Shown here: positions 15,732 to 23,700 of the stretch, one piece after another
Layout: each line of letters starts with the position of its first letter
Numbering within the stretch: the first letter of the stretch is position 1
Notes under the pieces: model-generated
The model's input: the letters and a program-made list of their open reading frames with translations, nothing else
Told to the model about the DNA's origin: nothing
Database searches by the model: none
Translations under genes and position numbers: made by a program
NCBI GenBank assembly: GCA_934567355.1
Contig: CAKTJC010000035.1
Span: 1-26,931 of the forward strand
Length of the DNA: 26,931 bases
Direction: 5' to 3'
Origin: an uncultured Oscillospiraceae bacterium
GTDB lineage: Bacteria; Bacillota; Clostridia; Oscillospirales; Oscillospiraceae

Positions 15732-15787
15732 ATAAAACCTCCCAATCGTTGGCTAAATGGTATGATAGCAATATTAGTGCATAAAAG

Positions 15788-15831
15788 GTGCCGGGAAATG
15801 GGTTTTGGCTCTGCTGCCCATTTCCCAGCAC
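15788..15831 (-). terminator. Hairpin between the TetR and esterase genes
   Basis: On the minus strand GTGC plus GGGAAATGGG pairs with CCCATTTCCC plus GCAC across a 14-base loop with one mismatch, followed by CTTTTATGC. It begins 3 bases after the TetR stop. The T-tract is short, so it may attenuate rather than stop transcription into the esterase and MFS genes. No clear promoter lies between it and the esterase start. Confidence 0.6.
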
Positions 15832-15834
15832 ATA

Positions 15835-16455
15835 TTACAAGTCAGTAGCAGCAGCTTTTGCAGCATCCGTAAGATAATAATTTAGAATAATACGCACAAC
15901 TTCCCTGATTTCCGGCCGCAAATTATACTGTCCATTCAAACCGCACCAGTCAAGGATAACACCACGTACCAATGCAAAGGACTGATCAGCGATATCGCTG
16001 GCCCGTTTTTCCTTACGAATAAGTCCCTCCTGCTGCTTTTTCCAAATAAATTCTTCCAGGACACGATGCATAGGGCGATTGGCTTCAGCTTTAGGATCAC
16101 GCTTGCGTCGACCAACAGTCCTATTATAAAAATCTGTTCCAATCCGTTCATTCATTTCCCCGTACATGTCAAAAAAAGTATACAGGAATTTACAAGGATC
16201 CTCAGTCTGAAGATCTGACTGAATTTTTTCTTCAAACCACTGGTCATTTTCCCGCATCAGTTCTGTATTAAGATCTTCTTTAGATGAAAAATAATTGTAA
16301 AATGTACCCACAGAGATATTGCAGTTGCGGCAGATCATCTGAATGCTAATCCCCTCATAGCCATAAATATCCATTAACCGGAATGCCTCCGCCCGGATAG
16401 CCTGGGCAGTATTTTCTGCCTTCTGAGTCTTCTTTGCAACTTCTTTCCCCGCCAT
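15835..16455 (-). CDS. TetR/AcrR family transcriptional regulator
   Basis: A 206-residue protein with a typical N-terminal TetR DNA-binding domain: AEAFRLMDIYGYEGISIQMI, then the turn and recognition helix NCNISVGTFYNYFSSKEDL (about residues 44-62), followed by an all-helical ligand and dimer domain ending in a C-terminal helix with Tyr-Tyr-Leu. AAGGAG precedes the ATG. It lies 26 bp behind the ABC ATPase gene and ahead of the esterase, so it is inside the cluster it probably controls. Palindromes of the TGAAC-N3-GTTCA kind at the first promoter (22056-22068) and upstream (22188-22200) are the natural candidate operators. The ligand is probably the imported compound or the de-esterified product (inference). 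Confidence 0.9.
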   Translation of the reverse strand: MAGKEVAKKTQKAENTAQAIRAEAFRLMDIYGYEGISIQMICRNCNISVGTFYNYFSSKEDLNTELMRENDQWFEEKIQSDLQTEDPCKFLYTFFDMYGEMNERIGTDFYNRTVGRRKRDPKAEANRPMHRVLEEFIWKKQQEGLIRKEKRASDIADQSFALVRGVILDWCGLNGQYNLRPEIREVVRIILNYYLTDAAKAAATDL

Positions 16456-16481
16456 TGCAATTCTCCTTCTTACAATTTTTC

Positions 16482-18482
16482 TTATTCACGCACACAACAT
16501 GCAGAAGCATGCTCAGCATCAACTGGCTGGAGTACCGGGTTACACTCAGTACAGCTTTGCTTGGCATAGCGGCACCGGGGTGCAAAGCAGCAACCATTCG
16601 GTCGGTGCAGAATGCTGGGCATTTCACCCAACAAAATTTGGCGCTGGCGTTGCCTCTCGATTGCCGGATCCGGAATCGGTACAGCGGACAACAATGCTCT
16701 GGTGTAAGGATGCCGCGGCGTGTCACAAACTTTGTCGCAGGAACCGATCTCCACAATATTCCCCAGGTAGATTACTGCGATACGGTCGCTGATATGCCGT
16801 ACCACAGATAGATCATGGGCAATGAACAAATAAGAAATGCCAGTCTCTCTCTGCAGCCGCTCAAACAGGTTGAGGATCTGTGCTTGAACAGATACATCCA
16901 GTGCTGATACCGGTTCGTCACAAATAATCAGTTTGGGATTGCTGGCAAACGCTCTGGCAATACCCACACGCTGCCGCTGGCCGCCAGAAAGCTCATGCGG
17001 CATTCGATTCCAGAGTGCCTCATCCAGCTCTACCATGCGAAACAACTCCTTGACCCGCTTGACATAGGCCTGCTTACTGTCTACCAAATGGTGGATTTTC
17101 AGCGGATCACCAATGATATCTGCAATTGTCATACGTGGGTCAAGCGAACCAAAGGGATCCTGAAAAATGAACTGAATATCTTTGCGTAGGCTACGGAACT
17201 CCGACTCCTTCATATGCAGGATGTCTTTTCCCTCAAAGAAAATACTGCCACCGCTGGCTTGATACAGCTTCAGTATACATTTGGCAATTGTCGTCTTTCC
17301 GCAGCCGCTCTCCCCTACGACACCTAGTGTCTCTCCCGGAAAAACCTGAAAACTTACATTTTCCAAGACCGTGTGTGTTTCCGGCTTTTTCAGGAAACCT
17401 TGAGAGACAGAAAAGCTTTTACATAAATTTTTGACTTCCAGCAGCGGTACAGTTCCAATCGTTTTTTTCTTGTACACAGTATCCCCTTTTTGAGGCGCTT
17501 TGTCAATATTTCTGTTTAAGCATGCCGTAAAATGTTCTTTCTCACACTCCCAAAGCTCTGGCACCCCAGCATTTTCACATTCCGGCAGACGCTGGGTACA
17601 ACGATCATAGAATGGGCAACGATATAGCGGCGTATTCAGCCGAGGCGGAAGTCCGTCAATGGGTTTCAGATTTCTGCTCTTGTCATCATCCAATCGGGGT
17701 ACAGATTGCAGTAAACCTAATGTATACACATGGCTGGGGTTACTGAAAATTCTTTCCGCTGTACCGGATTCAATCACCCTTCCCGCATACATTACATAAA
17801 TTCGGTCTGCATATCTGGCAACGATTCCCAAATTATGGGTCACAATGATCAATGCCATATTAGTTTTACGAACAATTTGCTGTAGTGTCTCCAATATCTG
17901 TGCCTGTGTGGTTACATCTAACGCTGTGGTTGCCTCATCTGCCACTAAAAGCTTAGGATTACAGGAAATGGCAATTGCTATCATAATACGCTGACACATT
18001 CCTCCAGAAAACTCATGAGGATACTGCGTATAGCGCTTCTCCGCATCCGGGATTCCCACCAACTTCATCAATTCGATGGTGCGAATTTTAGCCTCCTGTT
18101 TGCTGATTTTTTTGTGATAGATCAAAGATTCTGCAATCTGCTCACCAATGGTCAGCACTGGATTCAACGAAGTCATCGGTTCCTGAAAAATCATTGCAAT
18201 TTCTGTGCCTCGAACGCTTTGCAGCTGTTCAGATTTAGGAGAAAACTGCAATAAATCTTCCTTATCCTCCAAAACAGCCTGTCCCTGGGTAACTTTGCCA
18301 GGGTAAGACACCAGCTGAACAGCGCTCATTTGAGTCACGGATTTTCCACAGCCGCTTTCACCTACAATTCCGACAATTTCACCCGGATCAATGTAGTACG
18401 AGACCCCATTCACTGCGTACACAGTTTTTTCCCGCATAGGAAATTCTGTGTGTAAATTTTTCACTTCCAACACATGGCTCAT
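16482..18482 (-). CDS. Oligopeptide-type ABC transporter, fused two-domain ATPase (DppD-DppF)
   Basis: A 666-residue protein carrying two ABC ATPase domains that are usually separate proteins. Domain 1: Walker A GESGCGKS (41-48), signature FSGGMCQR (158-165), Walker B LLVADE, H-loop VTHN. Domain 2: Walker A GESGCGKT (390-397), signature LSGGQRQR (498-505), Walker B LIICDE, H-loop IAHD. Each domain ends in the Opp/Dpp-family C-terminal extension with clustered cysteines (RCPFYDRC...EC...WEC...AC; CCFAPRCRYAKQSC...C), a pattern that binds an iron-sulfur cluster in some relatives. It energises import through the two permeases encoded upstream. Its ATG overlaps the preceding stop (ATGA, 18479-18482), so the genes are translationally coupled. 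In domain 1 the signature has Met-Cys instead of the usual Gln-Arg after LSGG. Confidence 0.93.
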   Translation of the reverse strand: MSHVLEVKNLHTEFPMREKTVYAVNGVSYYIDPGEIVGIVGESGCGKSVTQMSAVQLVSYPGKVTQGQAVLEDKEDLLQFSPKSEQLQSVRGTEIAMIFQEPMTSLNPVLTIGEQIAESLIYHKKISKQEAKIRTIELMKLVGIPDAEKRYTQYPHEFSGGMCQRIMIAIAISCNPKLLVADEATTALDVTTQAQILETLQQIVRKTNMALIIVTHNLGIVARYADRIYVMYAGRVIESGTAERIFSNPSHVYTLGLLQSVPRLDDDKSRNLKPIDGLPPRLNTPLYRCPFYDRCTQRLPECENAGVPELWECEKEHFTACLNRNIDKAPQKGDTVYKKKTIGTVPLLEVKNLCKSFSVSQGFLKKPETHTVLENVSFQVFPGETLGVVGESGCGKTTIAKCILKLYQASGGSIFFEGKDILHMKESEFRSLRKDIQFIFQDPFGSLDPRMTIADIIGDPLKIHHLVDSKQAYVKRVKELFRMVELDEALWNRMPHELSGGQRQRVGIARAFASNPKLIICDEPVSALDVSVQAQILNLFERLQRETGISYLFIAHDLSVVRHISDRIAVIYLGNIVEIGSCDKVCDTPRHPYTRALLSAVPIPDPAIERQRQRQILLGEMPSILHRPNGCCFAPRCRYAKQSCTECNPVLQPVDAEHASACCVRE

Positions 18483-19327
18483 GCGACAGCCCCCTTAATT
18501 CTCGGATCCAATGCATCCCGCAGTGCATCTGCAACGATATTACATGAGAGTACAACAATCATAATTGCTAATCCCGGAATCAACGCCACGTGCGGCTTGG
18601 TAGTCAGATAGCCCAATCCGGCAGAAACCATACTGCCCCACGATGCCGTGGGTGACGGAACACCCACGCCCAAAAAACTTAGTGTAGATTCCGACATAAT
18701 AGCGCCGGCCATACCCATGGCAAAACTGATGATCATCGGAGACAGGCTATTAGTCAGCACATGGCGACGCATGCTGCGTCCGTTTGCTTCACCCAGTACA
18801 CGGGCAGCCATCACATAATCTCGCTCCTTCACAGAAAGCACCTTGCTGCGCATCATCCGGATATGAGGCGGAATAGAAGAAATGCCAATGGCAATGATCA
18901 CATTCATTGTACTCTGCCCTAGCGCTGTTGTTACCGCCAACGTCAGGATAATACCCGGAATTGCCATCCAGGCATCTGCAATCCGCATGATAATGTCATC
19001 TACAATTCCGCCAAAAAAACCAGCGATCAACCCCAGTATCATTCCAATGGTTCCGCTGATAAGCACGGAAGATGCCGCGATCAGCATGGCGATTCGTGCC
19101 CCATAAATCATACGGCTCAATTGATCCCTTCCCAGATAATCTGTGCCGAAGGGGTGTGCCGCACTTGGATCTGCCAATCTGGCTTTCAAGTCACCTGCGT
19201 TTGGATCGTACGGAGCAAGCAAATCTGCAAAAACCGCTGCCAGAACGAAAAGCACCAAAATAGCAAAGCAAACCCGTACGATTTTCTTCGTAAAAAAAGC
19301 TCTCCAAAAATTCTTGTCAATTCGCAT
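18479..19327 (-). CDS. Oligopeptide-type ABC transporter permease (DppC-like)
   Basis: A 282-residue inner-membrane permease. It has the short N-terminal cytoplasmic segment with FWRAFFTKKIVRVCF and first helix, then the periplasmic PYDPNAGDLKARLADPSAAHPFGTDYLGRDQLSRMIYG block typical of DppC/OppC, split here only for reading. The EAA-loop region ARVLGEANGRSMRRHVLTNS contacts the ATPase, and the C-terminus DALRDALDPRIKG is canonical. About six membrane segments. It lies 27 bp after the other permease gene and overlaps the ATPase start by 4 bp. GAGG precedes the ATG. It forms the import channel with the 19355-20314 product. Confidence 0.93.
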   Translation of the reverse strand: MRIDKNFWRAFFTKKIVRVCFAILVLFVLAAVFADLLAPYDPNAGDLKARLADPSAAHPFGTDYLGRDQLSRMIYGARIAMLIAASSVLISGTIGMILGLIAGFFGGIVDDIIMRIADAWMAIPGIILTLAVTTALGQSTMNVIIAIGISSIPPHIRMMRSKVLSVKERDYVMAARVLGEANGRSMRRHVLTNSLSPMIISFAMGMAGAIMSESTLSFLGVGVPSPTASWGSMVSAGLGYLTTKPHVALIPGLAIMIVVLSCNIVADALRDALDPRIKGAVA

Positions 19328-19354
19328 AATTCATTCCTCACTCCCACCTGGGTA

Positions 19355-20314
19355 TCATTTGGCCGCGCCGGAGATACGAATACGGGGATCCACCAGCGCA
19401 TAAACAATATCCACAACCAGCGTGGTCAGTGTGATAACCGTCGCCATAATAACAACAACTGCTTGAATAATCGGAGTATCCCGATTCATTACAGCAGATA
19501 CGATCAACTGCCCCATCCCTGGAATATTATAAATCTGCTCCACCAGTACAGAACCGGCAAATAAGGAACCGACGCTCAATCCAAGCAGCGTAAGTAACGG
19601 AATCAATGCATTGCGCAAAATGTGCTTATAGAGTATTAGCTTCTCCGGCAGTCCTTTAGAACGAGCTGTACGGACAAAATCCTCATTGATCACATCCAGC
19701 ATTGCCGCCCGTGTTTGGCGCGTCATCATAGACACTGTGGGCAAGGACATTACCAGCACAGGCATAACCATGTGCATCAAGAATCGACCGAAATTCTCAC
19801 CGGGCGCAACATAACCCTGAGTGGGCAGAAGCTTCATTTTGGACGCAAACAAGAAAATGAACAACACGCAAATCCAAAATTGAGGCGCTGAAGCGCCAAT
19901 ATTGGCCAGAACATTAATTGCACTGTCTATAGGCTTATTGCGATGCACCGCTGCCACGATTCCCAATAAGATGCCAACCACGAAACTGAATATCAAGGAT
20001 ACTAATCCCAAGCAAAATGTTACAGGGATGCGATCGGAGAGCAGTTCTGTAACAGTTCGATTGTAATGAAAAGAATTTCCGAAATTTCCCCGAAGCATAT
20101 TGGTAAACCAGTTCCAGTATTGCTCCCACAGGGATTTGTCTAATCCCAACTTTTCGCGCATCGCCTGCAGCTTTTCCGCATCTGCCGCATCCATACCAAG
20201 AATGGTAATAGCTGCATCGCCTGGCAGCACCGACATCAGCAGGAAGGCAATGATTGTCACCAAGAAAATGACGAGCAGCGCCTGAAGAATTCTCTTTGAT
20301 ATGTACTTTCCCAT
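19355..20314 (-). CDS. Oligopeptide-type ABC transporter permease (DppB-like)
   Basis: A 319-residue permease of the DppB/OppB type: MGKYISKRILQALLVIFLVT start, a VLPGDAA motif after helix 1, the LGLDKSLWEQYWNWFTNMLR segment, the EAA loop (VRTARSKGLPEKLILYKHIL) that docks on the ATPase, LFAGSVLVEQIYNIPGMGQL, and VDIVYALVDPRIR at the C-terminus. I chose the ATG at 20312-20314 because GGAGG lies 5 bases upstream; the longer reading from 20347 adds 11 residues with no ribosome binding site. It follows the binding-protein gene after a strong stem-loop (20356-20401), which usually leaves the permease message less abundant than the binding-protein message. Confidence 0.93.
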   Translation of the reverse strand: MGKYISKRILQALLVIFLVTIIAFLLMSVLPGDAAITILGMDAADAEKLQAMREKLGLDKSLWEQYWNWFTNMLRGNFGNSFHYNRTVTELLSDRIPVTFCLGLVSLIFSFVVGILLGIVAAVHRNKPIDSAINVLANIGASAPQFWICVLFIFLFASKMKLLPTQGYVAPGENFGRFLMHMVMPVLVMSLPTVSMMTRQTRAAMLDVINEDFVRTARSKGLPEKLILYKHILRNALIPLLTLLGLSVGSLFAGSVLVEQIYNIPGMGQLIVSAVMNRDTPIIQAVVVIMATVITLTTLVVDIVYALVDPRIRISGAAK

Positions 20315-20355
20315 AGGTTCCTCCAAAATACTGGATAATGCCAACATAGAGCAAG

Positions 20356-20401
20356 TGCCGGACAGTCACCCCGTCTCTTCGCCGGGGGGACCGTCCGGCA
20401 T
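20356..20401 (-). terminator. Intercistronic stem-loop after the binding-protein gene
   Basis: GCCGGAC, GTC and CCCC on one side pair with GGGG, GAC and GTCCGGC on the other, with small mismatches and a short loop. No T-tract follows in the direction of transcription. Such hairpins behind ABC binding-protein genes typically stabilise the first cistron or partly stop transcription, giving excess binding protein. Confidence 0.6.
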
Positions 20402-20407
20402 AAAATA

Positions 20408-22024
20408 TCAGTTATTCAGCCAGATTTCAGTGCAATCCCAACCATTATAGTTAATGTTAACACCTTGCACATAGCCCTTTGCATACCAAATGGTAACCGT
20501 TTGGAAGCAAGGGGAAACCGCTTCTTCATTCCAGGCTTTCATTGCTGCCTGAACATCTGCAACTGTGTCGGTCACAAGTTGCTTTTCCATAGCCTTATCA
20601 ATATTTTCATACCACGCCTCCGGCAGATACATAGAAGCCAGACGCAGAGGCTGCATTTCACGGGTATACATATTGGCAATGGTTTGTAACGGCAGACCAG
20701 AACCGTAGTTATTGGCCATCAATACCAAGCCATCCTGCCAACCGGCCACAATAATATCAGAGAAATATCGAGCAGACTCCATCGCATCGATGTTGCACTT
20801 AATCCCAACATCCTGCAGATACATGGCAATTGCCTCAGCGGTAGCAGTCCACTTCTGATCCGTTTCACAGCGCAGAGTGATTTCGAATCCGTTGGCATAG
20901 CCAGCCTCTGCCAGCAGTTCCTTGGCCTTTTCAGGATTATACTCATATGTGGGAATTGAAGCATCATAAAATACAGAACCTGCAGATGCCCACTGACCAG
21001 AGTAACTGTAGGACTCACCCAATACGCTGTCTACAATCGTACCGATATCCAGCGCATAATAGACCGCCTGACGGACGCGGACATCCTTAAACGGAGATTG
21101 CTCACCTACGCCAAAATACAGGAATTCGTTGCCTACTGCCGTTTCGGATACGTATTTCACGGATCCAGACTGGCCAGCCAGCATCAGCGCCAAATCACTG
21201 CTGCCAGAACCCATCAGCAAATCAACATCACCATTCTGATACGCTGTTGCCAAAACAGTGGCATCGGTAATAATATCGAACTCTACCTCATCCACATATC
21301 CGGGAGTCCCCCAGTAGTTTTCATTACGCTCATAAACAATCTTGGAATCCAGTTCCCAGAGTTTAAACTTATACGGGCCCGTACCAACAGGATTCACAAT
21401 GCACCAATCAGCACCATGCTCGTCAAAAGACTTCTTGGAAATCATCATGGAGCAAAAATTGATCATAAACACCGGCGAAGACTTGGTCAGATTGACCTGG
21501 ATCGTGTAGTCATCCACAATGTCAACGCTTTCCACGGAAGCATTGCCAGAAACCTGTCCCTCTGCAGAAATCTGGTCAAGATTCCATTTTGCAACTTCTG
21601 CATCAAAGTCGGAACCATCGTGGAACTTGACCCCCTTGCGCAGGTAAAATACATAATGGAGTCCGTCCTCGGACACATCCCAGAATTCTGCCAAACGGGG
21701 ATATGTATTGCCATTACGGTCCATCAGATAGAATGCCTCAATGCAGGGACCTGCAACGGCGCTAACCAGTGAATTAGTCGCCGTGGGAATGTAGCCAATA
21801 TTCGTTGCTGTCATACCTCCAGGGATTGCCACGTTTAATGTGCCACCGGTTTTGGGTCCCGAAACATTTTCTGAAGCAGTTGATTCAGTAACTGCTTCCG
21901 TGGCTTCTGCTGCTTCAGAAGGTTTCTGCGCTGCAGATGTTTCTTTGCTATTACCAGAGTTACACCCGGTAAACACAGTCACCATTATTAACGTCGCTAG
22001 GAACAGGGCAAACATTTTCTTCAT
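20408..22024 (-). CDS. ABC transporter substrate-binding lipoprotein (SBP family 5)
   Basis: A 538-residue extracytoplasmic solute-binding protein of family 5 (peptide/nickel/opine type). It has a lipoprotein signal with lipobox FTGC (Cys21), then a Ser/Glu/Ala-rich linker and the SBP_bac_5 domain: GGTLNVAIPG, YPRLAEFWDVSEDGLHYVFY, LRKGVKFHDGSDFDAE, NPVGTGPYKF, DVRVRQAVYYALD, and a C-terminal lobe ending YNGWDCTEIWLNN. AGGAGG lies 8 bases before the ATG. It captures the substrate outside the membrane for the two permeases and the fused ATPase encoded next. Family 5 proteins bind peptides, glycosides, nickel and opines, so the ligand cannot be fixed. It is the first gene of the array and directly follows the operator-bearing promoter at 22080-22107. 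Confidence 0.93.
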   Translation of the reverse strand: MKKMFALFLATLIMVTVFTGCNSGNSKETSAAQKPSEAAEATEAVTESTASENVSGPKTGGTLNVAIPGGMTATNIGYIPTATNSLVSAVAGPCIEAFYLMDRNGNTYPRLAEFWDVSEDGLHYVFYLRKGVKFHDGSDFDAEVAKWNLDQISAEGQVSGNASVESVDIVDDYTIQVNLTKSSPVFMINFCSMMISKKSFDEHGADWCIVNPVGTGPYKFKLWELDSKIVYERNENYWGTPGYVDEVEFDIITDATVLATAYQNGDVDLLMGSGSSDLALMLAGQSGSVKYVSETAVGNEFLYFGVGEQSPFKDVRVRQAVYYALDIGTIVDSVLGESYSYSGQWASAGSVFYDASIPTYEYNPEKAKELLAEAGYANGFEITLRCETDQKWTATAEAIAMYLQDVGIKCNIDAMESARYFSDIIVAGWQDGLVLMANNYGSGLPLQTIANMYTREMQPLRLASMYLPEAWYENIDKAMEKQLVTDTVADVQAAMKAWNEEAVSPCFQTVTIWYAKGYVQGVNINYNGWDCTEIWLNN

Positions 22025-22055
22025 CTTGAAATCCTCCTATTCTTTCTTTTAAAAA

Positions 22056-22068
22056 TGAACGTAGTTCA
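22056..22068. promoter_or_regulatory. Operator-like palindrome TGAAC-GTA-GTTCA
   Basis: TGAAC (22056-22060) and GTTCA (22064-22068) form a perfect palindrome, with flanking AAAA/TTTT arms. It lies a few bases downstream of the predicted start of the binding-protein transcript, where a bound repressor would block it. The shape fits TetR-type operators, and a TetR gene lies in the same array. Confidence 0.6.
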
Positions 22069-22079
22069 CTTTTAAATCT

Positions 22080-22107
22080 ATTATACATAATCAACCGTTT
22101 ATGTCAA
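22080..22107 (-). promoter_or_regulatory. Promoter of the ABC-TetR array
   Basis: On the minus strand TTGACA (22102-22107) and TATAAT (22080-22085) are perfect hexamers 16 bases apart. The predicted start is near 22073, giving a leader of about 50 nucleotides that contains the palindrome at 22056-22068. Confidence 0.75.
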
Positions 22108-22345
22108 TATGCAACCAATATATTTGTAATATATTACATTATTTCAGCATATTTTTTGTTATAATCATCCAACTTCTTTTTTATATATGAACTATATTCA
22201 TTTTTGCGAAAGAAACATACTCGGATTACACGAGCGTGTATTCAAAACGTTTAATTATCATGTATCATAAAAGTCAGTTTCACTTTAGGCAAAAAGAGGC
22301 TATCTCAAAATGCATATTATTTGAGAACAACGTCTCTAGAAACTA
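22108..22345. other. AT-rich gap with a decayed hairpin
   Basis: No gene is seen. The stretch contains the second TGAAC-type palindrome (22188-22200) and, at 22294-22336, an arm AGAGGCTATCTCAAAAT followed by ATTATTTGAGA. This resembles the terminator-like ends often found next to IS1182-type elements, but the second arm is not intact. The identification is weak. Confidence 0.35.
22188..22200. promoter_or_regulatory. Second operator-like palindrome TGAAC-TAT-ATTCA
   Basis: It matches the palindrome at 22056-22068 in both half-sites except for one base (ATTCA for GTTCA). It lies 132 bp further upstream of the array promoter. Two sites could bind two dimers and loop, or this site could control a weak plus-strand promoter that serves no visible gene. 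Confidence 0.45.
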
Positions 22346-22389
22346 AAAACCCATGAAAATCCGAAACTTTCCAGATCTTCATGGGTTTT
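22346..22389 (-). terminator. Terminator of the GNAT gene
   Basis: AAAACCCATGAA-ATC (22346-22361) pairs with GATCTTCATGGGTTTT (22374-22389) with one mismatch. On the minus strand TTTTT follows. It lies 45 bp after the GNAT stop. The A/T-rich arms could also work for plus-strand transcripts. Confidence 0.75.
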
Positions 22390-22434
22390 GTTGACTGTAT
22401 TTTCAGAGATTCTATCCTAAGGCAGGCTTTTTCA

Positions 22435-22905
22435 TCAACCAATTCTGCGCGTCATTACATACACTTTCACCGGAAAAGATTCATTCCCGGGCATTTTTCC
22501 CGCTGCTATATGAGCCACTTCAAATCCGGCCTGTTCATACAGCGCTTTTGCCGGTTCATTTCCGACCAGGGCTTCCAGCTCATGTATTCCGGGATATTTA
22601 TGTACTGCATAATTGACGAGGCTTCTTCCAATGCCTCTTCTCATATGTGCAGGGTCAACATACAGCCAAGCGAGCTCGTCTTCGGTGCAGGCTGCGAAGC
22701 CGACAACGGCTCCATCCTGCTCGGCGACAAATAAGCCTGGATATTCAAACAAGCCTTCCCGCTCGGCTGCGACGTGAAGTGGGAGGAATGCCGCTTCCAA
22801 TCCGGCCAGATGCAGTTCAATTTCTCTGGCAGCGTCATGAATTTGCTCAATGGCGCTCCAGTCCGATGGCTGGTAATTTCGTATTGTGATCATTGCTTTT
22901 TCCAT
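22435..22905 (-). CDS. GNAT family N-acetyltransferase
   Basis: A 156-residue GNAT protein. It starts MITIRNYQPSDWSAIEQIHD after a short MEKA lead, with strand 4 LAWLYVDP followed by the acetyl-CoA loop RRGIGRSLVNYA (motif A, R-x-x-G-x-G/A) and a C-terminal NEPAKALYEQAGFEV typical of motif B. It transfers an acetyl group from acetyl-CoA to an amine; the substrate is unknown. I chose ATG 22903-22905 because AGGAG lies 6 bases upstream; an upstream in-frame start at 22932 has no such signal. It stands alone between the ABC array and the tRNA-Ser gene, with a terminator behind it. Its codon use resembles the core genes to its right. Confidence 0.87.
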   Translation of the reverse strand: MEKAMITIRNYQPSDWSAIEQIHDAAREIELHLAGLEAAFLPLHVAAEREGLFEYPGLFVAEQDGAVVGFAACTEDELAWLYVDPAHMRRGIGRSLVNYAVHKYPGIHELEALVGNEPAKALYEQAGFEVAHIAAGKMPGNESFPVKVYVMTRRIG

Positions 22906-22946
22906 TGCATTCTCCTGTCGCGGCAACACCAATACGGTATAGAAAA

Positions 22947-22979
22947 ATCCACCGTAATCACTCGGGAATTACGGTGGAT
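22947..22979 (-). terminator. Terminator of tRNA-Ser
   Basis: ATCCACCGTAAT pairs perfectly with ATTACGGTGGAT around a 9-base loop, followed on the minus strand by TTTTTC. It lies 3 bases past the tRNA CCA end. Its stem sequence recurs in the tmRNA terminator at 26183-26219. Confidence 0.85.
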
Positions 22980-22982
22980 TTA

Positions 22983-23074
22983 TGGCGGAGAAGGAGGGAT
23001 TTGAACCCTCGATACCCTTTTGGGGTATACACGATTTCCAATCGTGCGCGCTCGGCCAGCTACGCGACTTCTCC
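22983..23074 (-). tRNA. tRNA-Ser (anticodon GGA)
   Basis: A 92-nucleotide tRNA with a class II long variable arm, as in serine tRNAs. Acceptor stem GGAGAAG pairs with CTTCTCC, followed by G and the encoded CCA. The anticodon stem ACGAT/ATCGT encloses loop TGGAAA-type sequence with anticodon GGA (reads UCC and UCU). The variable arm is TACCC/GGGTA and the T-loop is GGTTCAAATCC. It has its own promoter (23116-23144) and terminator. Confidence 0.95.
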
Positions 23075-23115
23075 ATGCGCTGCTCGCTTCGTGCCGTCTC
23101 AGTGACAGCTTCCAT

Positions 23116-23144
23116 ATAATACAACAGGATACGTCATTTGTCAA
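23116..23144 (-). promoter_or_regulatory. Promoter of tRNA-Ser
   Basis: On the minus strand TTGACA (23139-23144) and TATTAT (23116-23121) are spaced by 17 bases, about 40 bases upstream of the mature tRNA end, a normal distance for a stable-RNA promoter. Confidence 0.75.
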
Positions 23145-23154
23145 GTGGAAAAAA

Positions 23155-23643
23155 TCACTTTTCTTCATCTTCAATGGGACGATTCAGGAACCAATCCTCT
23201 ATAATATCCTGATGTGTTACGGCCAGCGTAATTTCTGCAAGCTCCTGTTTGGTGAAAAAGCGGAGTTCCCTGGATTCTGCACTGATGTGCATTTCCGGTT
23301 CATTCGTCAGCTCCAGGCCATACACCACAATCACCATGCGCCACACGCTGCCATCCTGAAAGGCAGCGATCCGCCCCGGCTCGCCATAGACCTGCAGCTT
23401 GTGCAGTTGGGGCGGTGCAATGTGGAGACCCAGCTCCTCGTAAATTTCCCGGATCATGCCCTGCACGGTGCTTTCTGACTTTTTGACGCCGCCGCCGATC
23501 AAGCCCCAGGTGTCGGAATCCCGGCGGCGTTCCAGAAGCAACCGCCCGCCGCAGGTAATGACGGCGTTAGCGCCCAGGTGCGCAGGCATAGTCGTTTTCG
23601 GTGCGTTGGCCGGGTCGCCCCGGTAGAATGTGACAATTGCCAT
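23155..23643 (-). CDS. Nudix hydrolase
   Basis: A 162-residue Nudix protein. The Nudix box is complete at about residues 51-73: GGVKKSESTVQGMIREIYEE followed by LGL (Gx5Ex7REUxEExGU). The enzyme cleaves a nucleoside diphosphate linked to another moiety, with Mg2+ on the REXXEE glutamates. Around it are HLGANAVITCGGRLLLERR and WGLIGGG, as in small ADP-ribose or 8-oxo-dGTP type enzymes; the exact substrate is not readable. The start at 23641-23643 has GGGAGGG 7 bases upstream; an earlier in-frame start at 23676 would add 11 unlikely residues. It lies 57 bp behind the 89-residue gene and may share its transcript. Confidence 0.9.
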   Translation of the reverse strand: MAIVTFYRGDPANAPKTTMPAHLGANAVITCGGRLLLERRRDSDTWGLIGGGVKKSESTVQGMIREIYEELGLHIAPPQLHKLQVYGEPGRIAAFQDGSVWRMVIVVYGLELTNEPEMHISAESRELRFFTKQELAEITLAVTHQDIIEDWFLNRPIEDEEK

Positions 23644-23700
23644 GGTAATCCCTCCCGCACTCCGATTATACTCCATCGGGAAGGCAATCGCAATGAAAAT

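Noticed and set aside
22294..22336. Complete insertion sequence
   Set aside because: Only one decayed arm is visible, with no transposase or second end.
12448..22434. Antiphage or toxin-antitoxin system
   Set aside because: All genes here match transport, regulation or esterase families; no nuclease, toxin, reverse transcriptase or paired small ORFs were seen.
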